NCBI GenBank assembly: GCA_026391805.1
Contig: JAPLDJ010000015.1
Coordinates: 499,474-540,297 of the forward strand
Length of the DNA stretch: 40,824 nucleotides
Reading direction: 5' to 3'
Source of the DNA: Bacteroidota bacterium
Lineage (GTDB): Bacteria > Bacteroidota > Bacteroidia > Bacteroidales > FEN-979
A model generated the notes under the pieces. It was given only the letters and a program-made list of their open reading frames with translations. It ran no database searches and had not been told where the DNA came from. This document shows positions 15,488 through 24,219 of the stretch, one piece after another (within the stretch, counting starts at the first letter, position 1; the number at the start of each line of letters is the position of its first letter). A program made the position numbers and the translations under genes.

Positions 15488-17881
15488 ATGTTCGGATCGA
15501 TTGCATTGGATGTGTTCATAGGTATGGTTTTGATATACCTTCTTTACAGTTTGCTCATCTCCATCATCGGGGAGATGCTGGCAACCTGGATGGGAATCAG
15601 GGCAAGGCTTCTTCGGAAGGCCATTGAGAAAATGCTGAACGATAACCCCGAAGCGTCAAAAATACCATCAGGTAAGCGGAAAAAAATCCTCTATTTTTTA
15701 TGTTTACAACGGAGGAATTTTCTCCATTTCATCCTGTTTGAATTCAAGAGCTTCGAAAATTCACTGGCCGGGAAGTTTTACCAGCATCCGTCCATAAAAT
15801 ACCTTGCAGGATCATCAAAAAACAGTGCCTCTTTCAAGAATGGAAAACCCGCCTACATTTCGAGGGAAAATTTTGCCGATACCATGATCCAGATATTCAG
15901 GAACAACGGGAGTGGTGCAAATGACAAGGAAAAAATCACCGGTTGCCTGAATTTCAATACTCTTGGTATCCAAACTCAAACCAAGGCCCACATCCTGAAT
16001 CTGATGGCAGATTCCGGGAATGATCTGGAAAAGTTCAGGGAAAAGCTGATGAAATGGTTCGATGATACGATGGACCGGACCACTGGCTGGTATAAACGGA
16101 AACTCTCGCTGATCACTTTCTGGCTGGGCTTTATTATAGCCGTTGCCTTCAATGTTGACAGCATCCAGATTGCAAAACAACTTTCGCAGGATAAAGATGC
16201 TCGGAACCAGCTGGTGCAGATGGGGATCAGTCAGGTTAAAGAAGGTTCTGTTACCGATAGTAATGTTAAAAGAATGAGTGATTCAATTAAAGCCGACACA
16301 TTACTCCAAAAAAGTTTTAATGAAGTTTACAAGGCGACTGAAAGTGCAAATAAAATACTAGGACTGGGATGGAAATTTGACACATTTAGGAAAAAAGCAG
16401 ATGTGAGCTGGACATTTTCCCCATTCACTTTTAAATATATTAAAAAAGAGATCCTGGTTCCGCTCGGGAGATTGGACACGCTCAGAAAACAATATTCTGC
16501 CTTTGCCAATAACCCTTCTTTTGCAGCGAAGAAAAAGATTTACCTGGATAAGGTCAGAGTGACAAATGCATACATCGATTTTCATCTGCACCGGTTAAAC
16601 AGGTTCATTCAAGCAGAATTTACCGCATACGATACCTTTCAACATTTAAAAGATACTTCAGGGAATTCAGCCCGGGTAACTTTTTACGGTAAGGAACACT
16701 ACGGTACCTGGAACAAAATTGGATATATCATTTGCAAATGCAATCCTTTAGGATTAAGCTTTTGGGGCTTTGTGATCACCGCCCTGATGCTTTCGCTCGG
16801 CGCCCCGTTCTGGTTTGACCTCCTGAAGAAACTTGTTGCTTTGAGGGGCGCAGGAGTGAAACCCGAAGAAAAGGAAGACAACGGGAAGAATAAAGATAAT
16901 GGGAACAAAAGCTCCTCAACAGAAGTCATGGATGCCCTGTTACAGGCCCAAAAACTCAGCACTACCCAAACAGTTAAAGAGGACCCTGTTGTGACAGCAC
17001 TCAGGAATTACGGGGATTTAATTTCCAAAGAACAAGGCGTGATCAAAGTATTACAGGGATACCTTAAAACGAAGAACAACCCTGTAAAGTGCGTGCAGGT
17101 AAATATGGAAGACAATGATTCTGCCATAAAGATAAAGGAAAAGTATAAAAAGCTTAGAGTGGCGGAAAACGAATTTGTTCCGGTGAATGTCCTGGTAACC
17201 GGGAAACCGGAATTATTATCAGCCTCACCGGCCACAGGCATTGCAGAAAAAGGAATAGGTAACAACATAGACTTCCCGAAAGGGATGGGAACATTCAGCT
17301 GTCTTGTCAGGGAACGATTTCATACTGAAATAAAGTACCTTATAACCTCTTACCATGTAGTCAACCGGGATAAGGACTGGAGCGGAAAGCCATCAAAATC
17401 AACAGTGGTTAATAATTTAGGGATTCCCATCGCTTCAACTTATAAGGGTTATCTGAACTCGCACCAGGACACTGCCCTGATCACCATCACGGAAGATACC
17501 ATAAAATTATATAAATCCATACCCAATGTAAGGTATCCAAAAGGGATAAGAGAAGTTACCGGCGGAGATGTCTATTCAACCCAGGTTTTTATCAACGGGT
17601 ATGCCACCGCGGAAGGCTCGGGAATGATCACTCACGAAAGCATACCCGAGACATTTCCATACGGAAATGAATTAAAATATTTCGAAGACCTCATTCAGAT
17701 AAGCCATATAAAACCGGACGGCAATTTATCCCCTATGACACAGGTAGGCGATTCGGGATCCCTTGTTTTGGATAAGGATGACAACGCAATCGGGATCGTT
17801 CTCGCAAGGGATCTCTTACACACATATGCATTGAAAATTACTACAATCCTCGACGAACTTGGATTGGAATTAATTCCGTAA
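15488..17881 (+). CDS. Membrane protein with C-terminal trypsin-like serine protease domain
   Basis: A 797-residue two-part protein. The N-terminal 450 residues have hydrophobic segments at about 8-33, 206-226 and 425-445, and carry the landmarks KWFDDTMDRTTGWYKRK (about 190-206) and SLGAPFWFDLLKKL (about 435-450). I associate these with a broad family of uncharacterised bacterial membrane proteins. A Lys/Asn/Glu-rich linker (about 456-480) leads to a predicted chymotrypsin-fold domain from about 575: His623 in TSYHVVN, Asp661 in HQDTALI, Ser756 in GDSGSLV, in the right order and spacing for an active protease. No N-terminal export signal apart from TM1; the side of the membrane on which the protease sits is uncertain. 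It is the first gene of three; the next starts 30 nt after its stop. Confidence 0.85.
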   Translation: MFGSIALDVFIGMVLIYLLYSLLISIIGEMLATWMGIRARLLRKAIEKMLNDNPEASKIPSGKRKKILYFLCLQRRNFLHFILFEFKSFENSLAGKFYQHPSIKYLAGSSKNSASFKNGKPAYISRENFADTMIQIFRNNGSGANDKEKITGCLNFNTLGIQTQTKAHILNLMADSGNDLEKFREKLMKWFDDTMDRTTGWYKRKLSLITFWLGFIIAVAFNVDSIQIAKQLSQDKDARNQLVQMGISQVKEGSVTDSNVKRMSDSIKADTLLQKSFNEVYKATESANKILGLGWKFDTFRKKADVSWTFSPFTFKYIKKEILVPLGRLDTLRKQYSAFANNPSFAAKKKIYLDKVRVTNAYIDFHLHRLNRFIQAEFTAYDTFQHLKDTSGNSARVTFYGKEHYGTWNKIGYIICKCNPLGLSFWGFVITALMLSLGAPFWFDLLKKLVALRGAGVKPEEKEDNGKNKDNGNKSSSTEVMDALLQAQKLSTTQTVKEDPVVTALRNYGDLISKEQGVIKVLQGYLKTKNNPVKCVQVNMEDNDSAIKIKEKYKKLRVAENEFVPVNVLVTGKPELLSASPATGIAEKGIGNNIDFPKGMGTFSCLVRERFHTEIKYLITSYHVVNRDKDWSGKPSKSTVVNNLGIPIASTYKGYLNSHQDTALITITEDTIKLYKSIPNVRYPKGIREVTGGDVYSTQVFINGYATAEGSGMITHESIPETFPYGNELKYFEDLIQISHIKPDGNLSPMTQVGDSGSLVLDKDDNAIGIVLARDLLHTYALKITTILDELGLELIP

Positions 17882-17911
17882 GCAAGATCATTATCTCTAA
17901 ATTATAATTCT

Positions 17912-20371
17912 ATGAAGAAAAAGATCATAATTCTGCTGTTTATTTTCGCCTGGTTTAACGGCCAGGCCCAACTGGAGATCACAATCACGATAAAACAGAA
18001 TGCAAAAAAACGTGACACCGCCATTTTCGTGGTCAACGAAAACGGGACGGCGATTCTTGATTCGAACGCCCAGGTAAAACTTTCCGAATCAGGGAATATA
18101 CTCAGGATTGATAATCAAATGCAAAATAAAAATTATAGTATTCTTATCCAGAACGAACCGGGTAGTCCGACAGAATTTGCATTGATTCTGGATGACAGCA
18201 TACCGGCCAAAGGGAAACTGTTTGAAAAAAATTTTGGTAAGAATGATAAACTATCACAGTTCAGCAATCAACCCCAGGTAAAAGACAAAATCTTATCCTT
18301 GCCATTCAGGATCATTGTGCAAAAAAAAGTAACCTCCGGCCCGAATAAAGTCATAGGAAGGCGAACAATTAATTCCAAAGAAAAGCCCGAAGCAAAAATA
18401 AATCAGCCAGTAAACCTTACGAGGGGGTTTACCGGAATTCCTTCCTATGATGCAATGAGCCTTGTAAATTACAGACAAATGCCAGGCTGGAAATTCATGG
18501 AGATCCTGAACTATTACAACGGGGGAACCGACATAAAGGATCCCGATTCATTGTTCAAGAAATTTGATGAAAACCTGTTCCTTTCAGATTTTTTAAAAAC
18601 AGTTGATAAAAATTATGTCTCGAAATTTCTGCATACAGGCAGTTTTGATTTTGAAAAACTTCTTTGTTCCGCGGGTGGACTGGATGTGACAAACATAGCC
18701 GACGGCTTGGCAAAATTCCTGGTAAAACGTACGAAGCAGGAATTATGCATTACATTCTTTGACCAGTTCAAAACCGTGCTGAATGATAAGAAATATCAGG
18801 ATTTGCAAATCCTTTTACCTGGTACCTGGCAACTTTTGAATATAATCGACGAGGAAATCTACGATTATCAGAAATACATTCAAAACCTGCGTGAGGCCTT
18901 CAGGAACGACCTTCTGGCACTCAATAAAAACCTGCCGGAAATCATGAAAAATCACCCGGAAATATTCCCTGAAAAATCACAGAACAGGGCTATTTTAACA
19001 AGCGGGTGCTACCTTGCCGGTGCCCTTGAAGACCGAATACATCCGGGCGATATTCTCGAAAACTTTCCGGACGAGTCACTTGAAGGCCTGGGAACAGATT
19101 TTCAGGGTGCCATCCGTACCCTACAGCTCATCAGTGGATCAATGCGCGATACTGCTTCCGGAGAAGATTCCGATTATTGGGTAAATATAAAGCAGATGAG
19201 GGAGTTGGTGAACAATAAAACCGCACTCCAGGTTTACCTGGGTCTGCTTTACGAGCAGGCAAAAAGAAAACACAATCCCATTGAATTCTCAGGCACAAAG
19301 TTAATTCAGGTGCTCGACAGTGTGGCTTTGCATTACGATAAGTCCTATGAGGGGTATAAAAAATTTATCCTTGGAATGGCAGAACAAACCGAAGCCCTGA
19401 ACAAAATGATAAAAGATTATCAGAAGCCAGAAAAAGATTCTGCAGCCTTCGAACAGTATGCAAAATTCTTTGACAAAACCGTCGACCTTGTCGAATACTC
19501 CACAAACATTGGTGCTCTGCCATACTTCAATACAATCCCTGAATTGAAAAATCTAAAAAACACATCGAAAGATTATTTTTCAATAGCCCATTCTACCTGC
19601 GAGATGGCCATCGACCTCAACCGCAGAAATTACTCTTCAGCCATAAATCATCTGCTGAATATTTACCAGCTGGTTGTAATAAAAAAAGTCACAGACCCGA
19701 AGGATGTCTTACAGAAAAAAGATGTCTTGCAAAAAATTGCCCGCTACGGAAGTCTCGCTGCCGCTGTCGTAACAGCCAAAAACAGCGATGAAGTCGAAGC
19801 CGTGATTGAATCTTTTGCCCTTCCTGTCGGCTCTGCCAGGATCAAGCGTGAAACACCGTTCAATGTGTCACTGAATGCGTATTGCGGACTTTTTGTAGGC
19901 TACGAAAAGGTAAAGGGTATCGATCCCCCCTGGACCTGGACGTATCAGAAATTCAACACCTTCGGGGTCACAGCCCCCATCGGGATCGCAATCAGCAGGG
20001 GGCACTCCATCTTTTTCATCGGGACCGGGAAAAAAGGAGAGCCAAGCACATCCAAATGTGCAGGCTGGTCTTCCACCCTATTCCTTTCCCTGATTGATAT
20101 CGGTGCAGTTACGGCTTTCAGGTTCACTGACGACAGTACAGAGCACGCCCCTACAATCCAGCTTGAAGACATTATCTCGCCCGGGATCTTCTTTTCGCTG
20201 GGATTTCCCAAAACCCCATTGTCAATGAATATCGGCTGGCAGATCGGGCCTCTTTTAAGAGAAATAACAGCCACAACCGCAACGTACAAGAACAACTATA
20301 CCAGGATCAGCATCTCGCTATGCGTGGACATTCCGATCCTGAACTTTTACAGTAAGCCCAAAAAAAATTGA
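17912..20371 (+). CDS. Exported protein of unknown function in the protease/lipase operon
   Basis: An 819-residue protein that begins with a clear signal peptide (MKKKIIILLFIFAWF, cleavage near GQAQ). Residues about 20-110 look like a beta-sandwich (ITITIKQNAKKRDTAIFVVN). A Lys-rich stretch near 125-165 follows, then a long, mainly helical middle (about 190-640), and a C-terminal part from about 650 with alternating strands (YCGLFVGYEKVKG, FGVTAPIGIAIS, TLFLSLIDIGAVTAF, TRISISLCVDIP) that could be a small outer membrane barrel or beta-rich domain. No catalytic motif is recognised. A short duplication (PKDVLQKKDVLQK) is seen near residue 600. The spacing (30 nt before, 21 nt after) ties it to the flanking protease and patatin genes, so it is a plausible substrate or surface partner. 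Confidence 0.8.
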   Translation: MKKKIIILLFIFAWFNGQAQLEITITIKQNAKKRDTAIFVVNENGTAILDSNAQVKLSESGNILRIDNQMQNKNYSILIQNEPGSPTEFALILDDSIPAKGKLFEKNFGKNDKLSQFSNQPQVKDKILSLPFRIIVQKKVTSGPNKVIGRRTINSKEKPEAKINQPVNLTRGFTGIPSYDAMSLVNYRQMPGWKFMEILNYYNGGTDIKDPDSLFKKFDENLFLSDFLKTVDKNYVSKFLHTGSFDFEKLLCSAGGLDVTNIADGLAKFLVKRTKQELCITFFDQFKTVLNDKKYQDLQILLPGTWQLLNIIDEEIYDYQKYIQNLREAFRNDLLALNKNLPEIMKNHPEIFPEKSQNRAILTSGCYLAGALEDRIHPGDILENFPDESLEGLGTDFQGAIRTLQLISGSMRDTASGEDSDYWVNIKQMRELVNNKTALQVYLGLLYEQAKRKHNPIEFSGTKLIQVLDSVALHYDKSYEGYKKFILGMAEQTEALNKMIKDYQKPEKDSAAFEQYAKFFDKTVDLVEYSTNIGALPYFNTIPELKNLKNTSKDYFSIAHSTCEMAIDLNRRNYSSAINHLLNIYQLVVIKKVTDPKDVLQKKDVLQKIARYGSLAAAVVTAKNSDEVEAVIESFALPVGSARIKRETPFNVSLNAYCGLFVGYEKVKGIDPPWTWTYQKFNTFGVTAPIGIAISRGHSIFFIGTGKKGEPSTSKCAGWSSTLFLSLIDIGAVTAFRFTDDSTEHAPTIQLEDIISPGIFFSLGFPKTPLSMNIGWQIGPLLREITATTATYKNNYTRISISLCVDIPILNFYSKPKKN

Positions 20372-20392
20372 TAAATAAAAATCATCTGAACC

Positions 20393-22246
20393 ATGGAAAC
20401 ACAAAAAGACAATACCTTTCACTTCGGCATCTGCATGGCCGGGGCGGTCTCTGCAGGGGCCTATACGGCAGGAGTCATCGATTACCTTCTTGAAGCCATG
20501 GAAAGCTGGTACAAGGCAAAAGAACTGGGGCTTCCGGGGATTCCAAAGCACGACATTCACATCGAGGTGCTGAGCGGGGCTTCGGCCGGCGGGATGACGG
20601 CCGCCATTACAGCTGCTGCGATACAAAAGGGATTCCCCCATGTTAATCAGAAAAATTACAACGCGGAGGAGGCAAAGAATAATCCCCTGTTCGATGCCTG
20701 GGTCAACCTTACGGAAACACCTGGCAGCGACATGATGGACCAGATGCTCGGCACCGGTGATATCGTGATAAATTCAAAGGAAAACCCGAATCCGGAAGCA
20801 GAGGTCAGGGCAGGATTCAATTCCTCTTTCATCGACCAGGTCGCCAGCCGGATCATTGATAACATCGTAAAAGATCCCGGTGTTAAACGGCCCTATTTTG
20901 CCGGTGACCTCGAGGTGCTGACAACCTTCACCAACCTGCGCGGCTATCACTACCATATTGATTTTAACACCGAACTCGGAACGCGCGAACACCGCATGAA
21001 CATGCACAGGGATTTTGCCCATTTTCAGCAGAGTGATTCAGGAGCATACAGCGGCGACGGAAAGATCCCGTTTCACTTTAAAAATGAGGACGGGCTGAAC
21101 AAAGAACTGCTGATCGAATCGGCCAAGGCTACGGGCGCCTTCCCGATCGGACTGCAACCCCGCGTCCTGAAGCGGGATCCAAAATACATCAACGATAATT
21201 CCATGCTGAAGATCGGCAAAGCAGAAGGTATCCTGGTCAGCCCTGATGTCGATTATTACAATGTTACCGTTGATGGCGGGGTGATCGACAATGAACCGTT
21301 CGACCTGACAGAGACCATCCTTGCAAACCGCAGAAAAGCCCTCCTGGCCAAAGAACGGGGTGCGGATGCGGCCGCGACCTATAAAACCAGGCGCAGTTCC
21401 AAAGAATTTGACACCACGATCCTGATGATCGACCCGTTCCCCAATTTTGATGATAAGCCCGACCCGAACTACTTCCCGCTGATGGCCATCAAGTTCATGG
21501 CAGGCCAGATCCTCGGCGCCATGCGGCAGCAGCTGATGCTCAAGACCGATGAACTGAAACGGGCCAATGATGAGAATGACTATTCACGGTTCATGATTGC
21601 CCCGATCAGGAAAAGCAAAAGCAAAACCCAGCAGTACAGCATTGCCTGCGGATCGCTGGGTGGTTTCGGAGGGTTCTTCAACAAACAGTTCAGGGTACAT
21701 GACTTCATGCTCGGAAGAAGGAACTGCCAGCGGTTCATTCAACGTTATCTGAGCATTCCGGTAAATGCAGGAAATACGATCATCGACTTCGGATATGAAG
21801 GAATAGAGAAAGAATATCTCATTCTGAGCGACGACAACCAAACGTTCCTGCCGATCATTCCCGACATCCGCATCATCAAAAATGAACAAACGGGCACTTA
21901 TCAAATCATAAAACCGGACAAAGAGGAAGATTTTCCCTATCCCTCGGTTGCACTTTCTTATCTCCTTGGTCTTGAGAAGAAGATGAAAACCCGGTTCGGA
22001 GCTGTTTTAAGTCATCTTATGAAAGGGAAAGATCCGCTTCAGACAACGGAAGTAAACCCTGTAATAGAAAGGATCAGGAGGAAATCCTGGTTCATGAAAT
22101 TCCTGGACAAGCATGTTATAAAATATCTGCTCAAAGGAGTTGTCAGTCTCGGAATATTCTTTGGAAAAGGAAAAGCAGCCAGGGCCTTTATCGATGCGGT
22201 GATCAAAGACATGGAAAAAAGAGGGCTGCTGAAAGAAGACGTGTAA
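20393..22246 (+). CDS. Patatin-like phospholipase
   Basis: A 617-residue lipid acyl hydrolase without signal peptide. The parts of a patatin active site are present: a Gly/Ala-rich oxyanion loop in GICMAGAVSAGAYTAGV near residues 11-27, the nucleophile Ser64 in SGASAGG, and the Asp of the dyad, Asp294, in DGGVIDNEPFD. The segment between is longer than in plant patatins, and a C-terminal region of some 300 residues (about 310-617) ends in a hydrophobic-basic part (about 560-600, LKGVVSLGIFFGKGKAARAF) that could touch membranes. It is the last gene of the three-gene operon. Cytoplasmic patatins often act on the inner membrane, sometimes as toxic effectors; whether that applies here is inference. 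Confidence 0.9.
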   Translation: METQKDNTFHFGICMAGAVSAGAYTAGVIDYLLEAMESWYKAKELGLPGIPKHDIHIEVLSGASAGGMTAAITAAAIQKGFPHVNQKNYNAEEAKNNPLFDAWVNLTETPGSDMMDQMLGTGDIVINSKENPNPEAEVRAGFNSSFIDQVASRIIDNIVKDPGVKRPYFAGDLEVLTTFTNLRGYHYHIDFNTELGTREHRMNMHRDFAHFQQSDSGAYSGDGKIPFHFKNEDGLNKELLIESAKATGAFPIGLQPRVLKRDPKYINDNSMLKIGKAEGILVSPDVDYYNVTVDGGVIDNEPFDLTETILANRRKALLAKERGADAAATYKTRRSSKEFDTTILMIDPFPNFDDKPDPNYFPLMAIKFMAGQILGAMRQQLMLKTDELKRANDENDYSRFMIAPIRKSKSKTQQYSIACGSLGGFGGFFNKQFRVHDFMLGRRNCQRFIQRYLSIPVNAGNTIIDFGYEGIEKEYLILSDDNQTFLPIIPDIRIIKNEQTGTYQIIKPDKEEDFPYPSVALSYLLGLEKKMKTRFGAVLSHLMKGKDPLQTTEVNPVIERIRRKSWFMKFLDKHVIKYLLKGVVSLGIFFGKGKAARAFIDAVIKDMEKRGLLKEDV

Positions 22247-22300
22247 AGAACTCACCCCCTGCCTGCGGCTTGGGGCTGACTAAAAAGTAAAAAAACAAAA

Positions 22301-22412
22301 TGTCACGCAGAGTTACGCAAAGTTTTTCGCTGAGTTACGCAGAGTTATTTTGTACGTTATCAGTCATCTGCGAAACTCTGCGATTTAATCTGCGAAACTC
22401 TGCGAGAATAAA
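22301..22412. repeat. Direct and inverted short repeats between convergent genes
   Basis: Copies of ACGCAGAGTTACGC/CGCAAAG (22305-22345) face two copies of TCTGCGAAACTCTGCG (22366-22406). CGCAGAGTT and AACTCTGCG are complementary, so the block can fold into a long hairpin. It lies between the 3' ends of the patatin and histone-like genes and may serve as a two-way terminator. Confidence 0.65.
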
Positions 22413-22425
22413 AAATACTTTTTGG

Positions 22426-22839
22426 TCAGCCCTGTTTTTCCTCTGCCGGAGCAGGTGCTTCAACCTTGGTTGCTTTCTGCACGGCCGGTTTGGAAACTAC
22501 TCGTTTCGCCGGTTTCCGGGCACGCTTTTTCTTAATAACCTTCTTCTTTTTTTCTGCTTTCACCGGTTCCGGAAGCGAAGCGACCACAACCTTTTTCTTA
22601 CGGCCCCTCTTCTTTCCCTGCTTTGCAGGTTTCGGTGCCTGAAGCTGTTTCTTCGGCTTTCTTCCACGCTTTTTTCCTGCAGGTGCGGATTCGCGAACTG
22701 CAATCTCGGCCTGCTTCTTCAGCTTGCCTAAGGTCTGCGTCAGCTTATCCATATAAATCTCGGCTTCCTTCAGTTCGTCCTCGTAAATCGCTATAAGAAG
22801 TTCAACTTCCTCTTCATTAAATTTTACTGTTTTCATCAT
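22426..22839 (-). CDS. Lysine/arginine-rich histone H1-like DNA-binding protein
   Basis: A 137-residue protein in two parts. Residues 1-45 form an acidic-to-neutral helical or coiled-coil segment (FNEEEVELLIAIYEDELKEAE). The remainder is a basic, Pro/Ala-rich tail with three AT-hook-like or histone H1-like clusters: KKRGRKPKK (about 56), KKRGRKKK (about 75) and KKRARKPAKR (about 100). A role as a nucleoid-associated protein is likely; the exact family is not recognised. The start has two ATG codons in tandem; the first is used here. The ORF ends with EEKQG 180 nt from the convergent patatin gene. Confidence 0.78.
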   Translation of the reverse strand: MMKTVKFNEEEVELLIAIYEDELKEAEIYMDKLTQTLGKLKKQAEIAVRESAPAGKKRGRKPKKQLQAPKPAKQGKKRGRKKKVVVASLPEPVKAEKKKKVIKKKRARKPAKRVVSKPAVQKATKVEAPAPAEEKQG

Positions 22840-22925
22840 TATAATTTTTTAATTGTTAGGATAGCTAAATTACTAAAGTTTATAATTCCAAATACTTAAA
22901 AAGAAAATTATTAGGGTAAAAAAGG

Positions 22926-23339
22926 TCAGATTGACTGAACCATTTTAACAATGTAATACCCTGCAAAACTTACAAGAGCAGTCAGGAACGAACCCCATGC
23001 AAGGTCAATAAATACGATTGTCAGCGGCCAGTCCTTCATGGTTGCATAGTTTGTAAGGTCATAGGTGGCATAGGTGAAAAAGCCAAACAATGCACCGAAG
23101 ATAACCGCATGAACAAGCGATTTTTTCTCCACGGCCGGAAAGATCACAAAAATGAAAATCCCGACAATGAAGATCAGGTAAAAAATGATCGCTGCCAGCC
23201 AGTTAACCTTGTCGCTTAAAAATCCGCCCAGGTATTTCCGGTAGAGGTCTTTGGCGACCAGTCCAAGCCACACCATATCAATCGCGAAAAAACAGACGGT
23301 CGTCAGAAGGTAGCTCAGAATAATTTTCGGGATGCTCAT
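22926..23339 (-). CDS. DUF2177 family membrane protein
   Basis: A 137-residue inner membrane protein with four hydrophobic segments. It matches the DUF2177 family, with FAIDMVWLGLVAKDLY near the start (about 18-33), FGALFGFFTYATYDLTNYAT in the third segment (about 81-100) and DLAWGSFLTAL near 112-122. No function is established for the family. It has a textbook promoter of its own. Confidence 0.9.
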   Translation of the reverse strand: MSIPKIILSYLLTTVCFFAIDMVWLGLVAKDLYRKYLGGFLSDKVNWLAAIIFYLIFIVGIFIFVIFPAVEKKSLVHAVIFGALFGFFTYATYDLTNYATMKDWPLTIVFIDLAWGSFLTALVSFAGYYIVKMVQSI

Positions 23340-23377
23340 ATGAACCGGTTTTTAATTTGACAAAATCAAGAACAAAT

Positions 23378-23408
23378 CAAAGATAAAAAATTCACGACGA
23401 TTTACAAA
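23378..23408 (-). promoter_or_regulatory. Promoter of the DUF2177 gene
   Basis: On the minus strand: TTTG (complement of 23405-23408), a 19-nt spacer and TATCTTTG (complement of 23378-23385). Both boxes are perfect. The start codon is about 39 nt from the -7 box. Confidence 0.68.
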
Positions 23409-23452
23409 CTGCATTATAACGTACGAATTTATGAATCCATATGGCAAACGGC

Positions 23453-23482
23453 TTTTTTTTACAGAAATAACCTATATTTTTG
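23453..23482 (+). promoter_or_regulatory. Promoter of the YiiX-like gene
   Basis: TATTTTTG (23475-23482) is a perfect -7 box. A T-run (23453-23460) lies at the right distance upstream for the -33 region, though without the G of TTTG. It faces away from the DUF2177 promoter, making a divergent pair. Confidence 0.42.
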
Positions 23483-23489
23483 TTTAACG

Positions 23490-23516
23490 CTGAAAGCGCA
23501 AAGCGCAAAGCGAAAT
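23490..23516. repeat. Short tandem repeat, unit GCGCAAA
   Basis: Three copies of AAAGCGC/AAAGCGA lie between the predicted transcription start and the start codon of the YiiX-like gene, so they are in its 5' leader. Confidence 0.55.
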
Positions 23517-23529
23517 CGATCCAATAAAA

Positions 23530-24192
23530 GTGAACAGAATTTTAATTGGCCGGGTTTTATTAAAATGTACAGGAATGATATCGGTCCTGGTTCTGGGAAT
23601 CGTTTTCAGCAGCGGCATGGATACAGCCGATAACCAGGCATACTATAACCGGCATCTTGGATGGATGCTGAAGAATGTGACATTCAAAACCGGAGACCTG
23701 GTTTTCCGCAGGGGGAAAAGCTTTGCCAGTCAGGCCGTTCTCCTTACCGATAAGAATTCAAATTATTCCCATGTCGGGATCCTCTTCATTTCCGCCGGAA
23801 AACCCTTCGTGATCCATGCAGTTCCCGATGAATCGGGCGACGGAAGAGATGTCATAAAATGTGAAAAGCTGGAATCGTTCCTCTCCTTTGAAAGGGCCTC
23901 CAGGGCCGGCATTTACCGGATACCGGGGCTGAGTGAAGAAACCCTGGAAAAAGTGGTCGGGTGGGGAAGAAAAGCATTTGATGCCCGGCTGAGGTTTGAC
24001 GATGAATACAACCTCTCAACAGACGACAAGCTATACTGTACCGAGCTCATCTGGAAATGTTACCGTTCGGTAGGGATCGACCTGGTCAAAGGCCGTTACG
24101 ACAACCTGAGCATCCCACTGATGAGCGGCCGGTACATCCTTCCGGGGAGGCTGATCTGTGAACATATTTTAACGAAAATCCATTCATTATAA
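23530..24192 (+). CDS. YiiX/YebB-like cysteine hydrolase (permuted NlpC/P60 fold)
   Basis: A 220-residue exported or membrane-anchored hydrolase. After a hydrophobic N-terminus (about 15-30) comes FKTGDLVFRRG (about 53-63), then His81 in NYSHVGI and Cys170 in LYCTELIW, the two key residues of the permuted papain-like YiiX family, which act on amide or thioester bonds, perhaps on peptidoglycan or lipids. The GTG at 23530 is preferred over the ATG at 23575 because it keeps a basic segment before the hydrophobic core; the difference is 15 residues. The next gene starts 27 nt later and may be cotranscribed. Confidence 0.82.
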   Translation: MNRILIGRVLLKCTGMISVLVLGIVFSSGMDTADNQAYYNRHLGWMLKNVTFKTGDLVFRRGKSFASQAVLLTDKNSNYSHVGILFISAGKPFVIHAVPDESGDGRDVIKCEKLESFLSFERASRAGIYRIPGLSEETLEKVVGWGRKAFDARLRFDDEYNLSTDDKLYCTELIWKCYRSVGIDLVKGRYDNLSIPLMSGRYILPGRLICEHILTKIHSL

Positions 24193-24219
24193 ACCGATGT
24201 TTAACTAAAAACCAAAACC

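Noticed and set aside
15488-22246. Prophage or mobile-island origin of the protease/lipase set
   Set aside because: No integrase, transposase, tRNA or flanking direct repeat was seen, and base composition does not change sharply.
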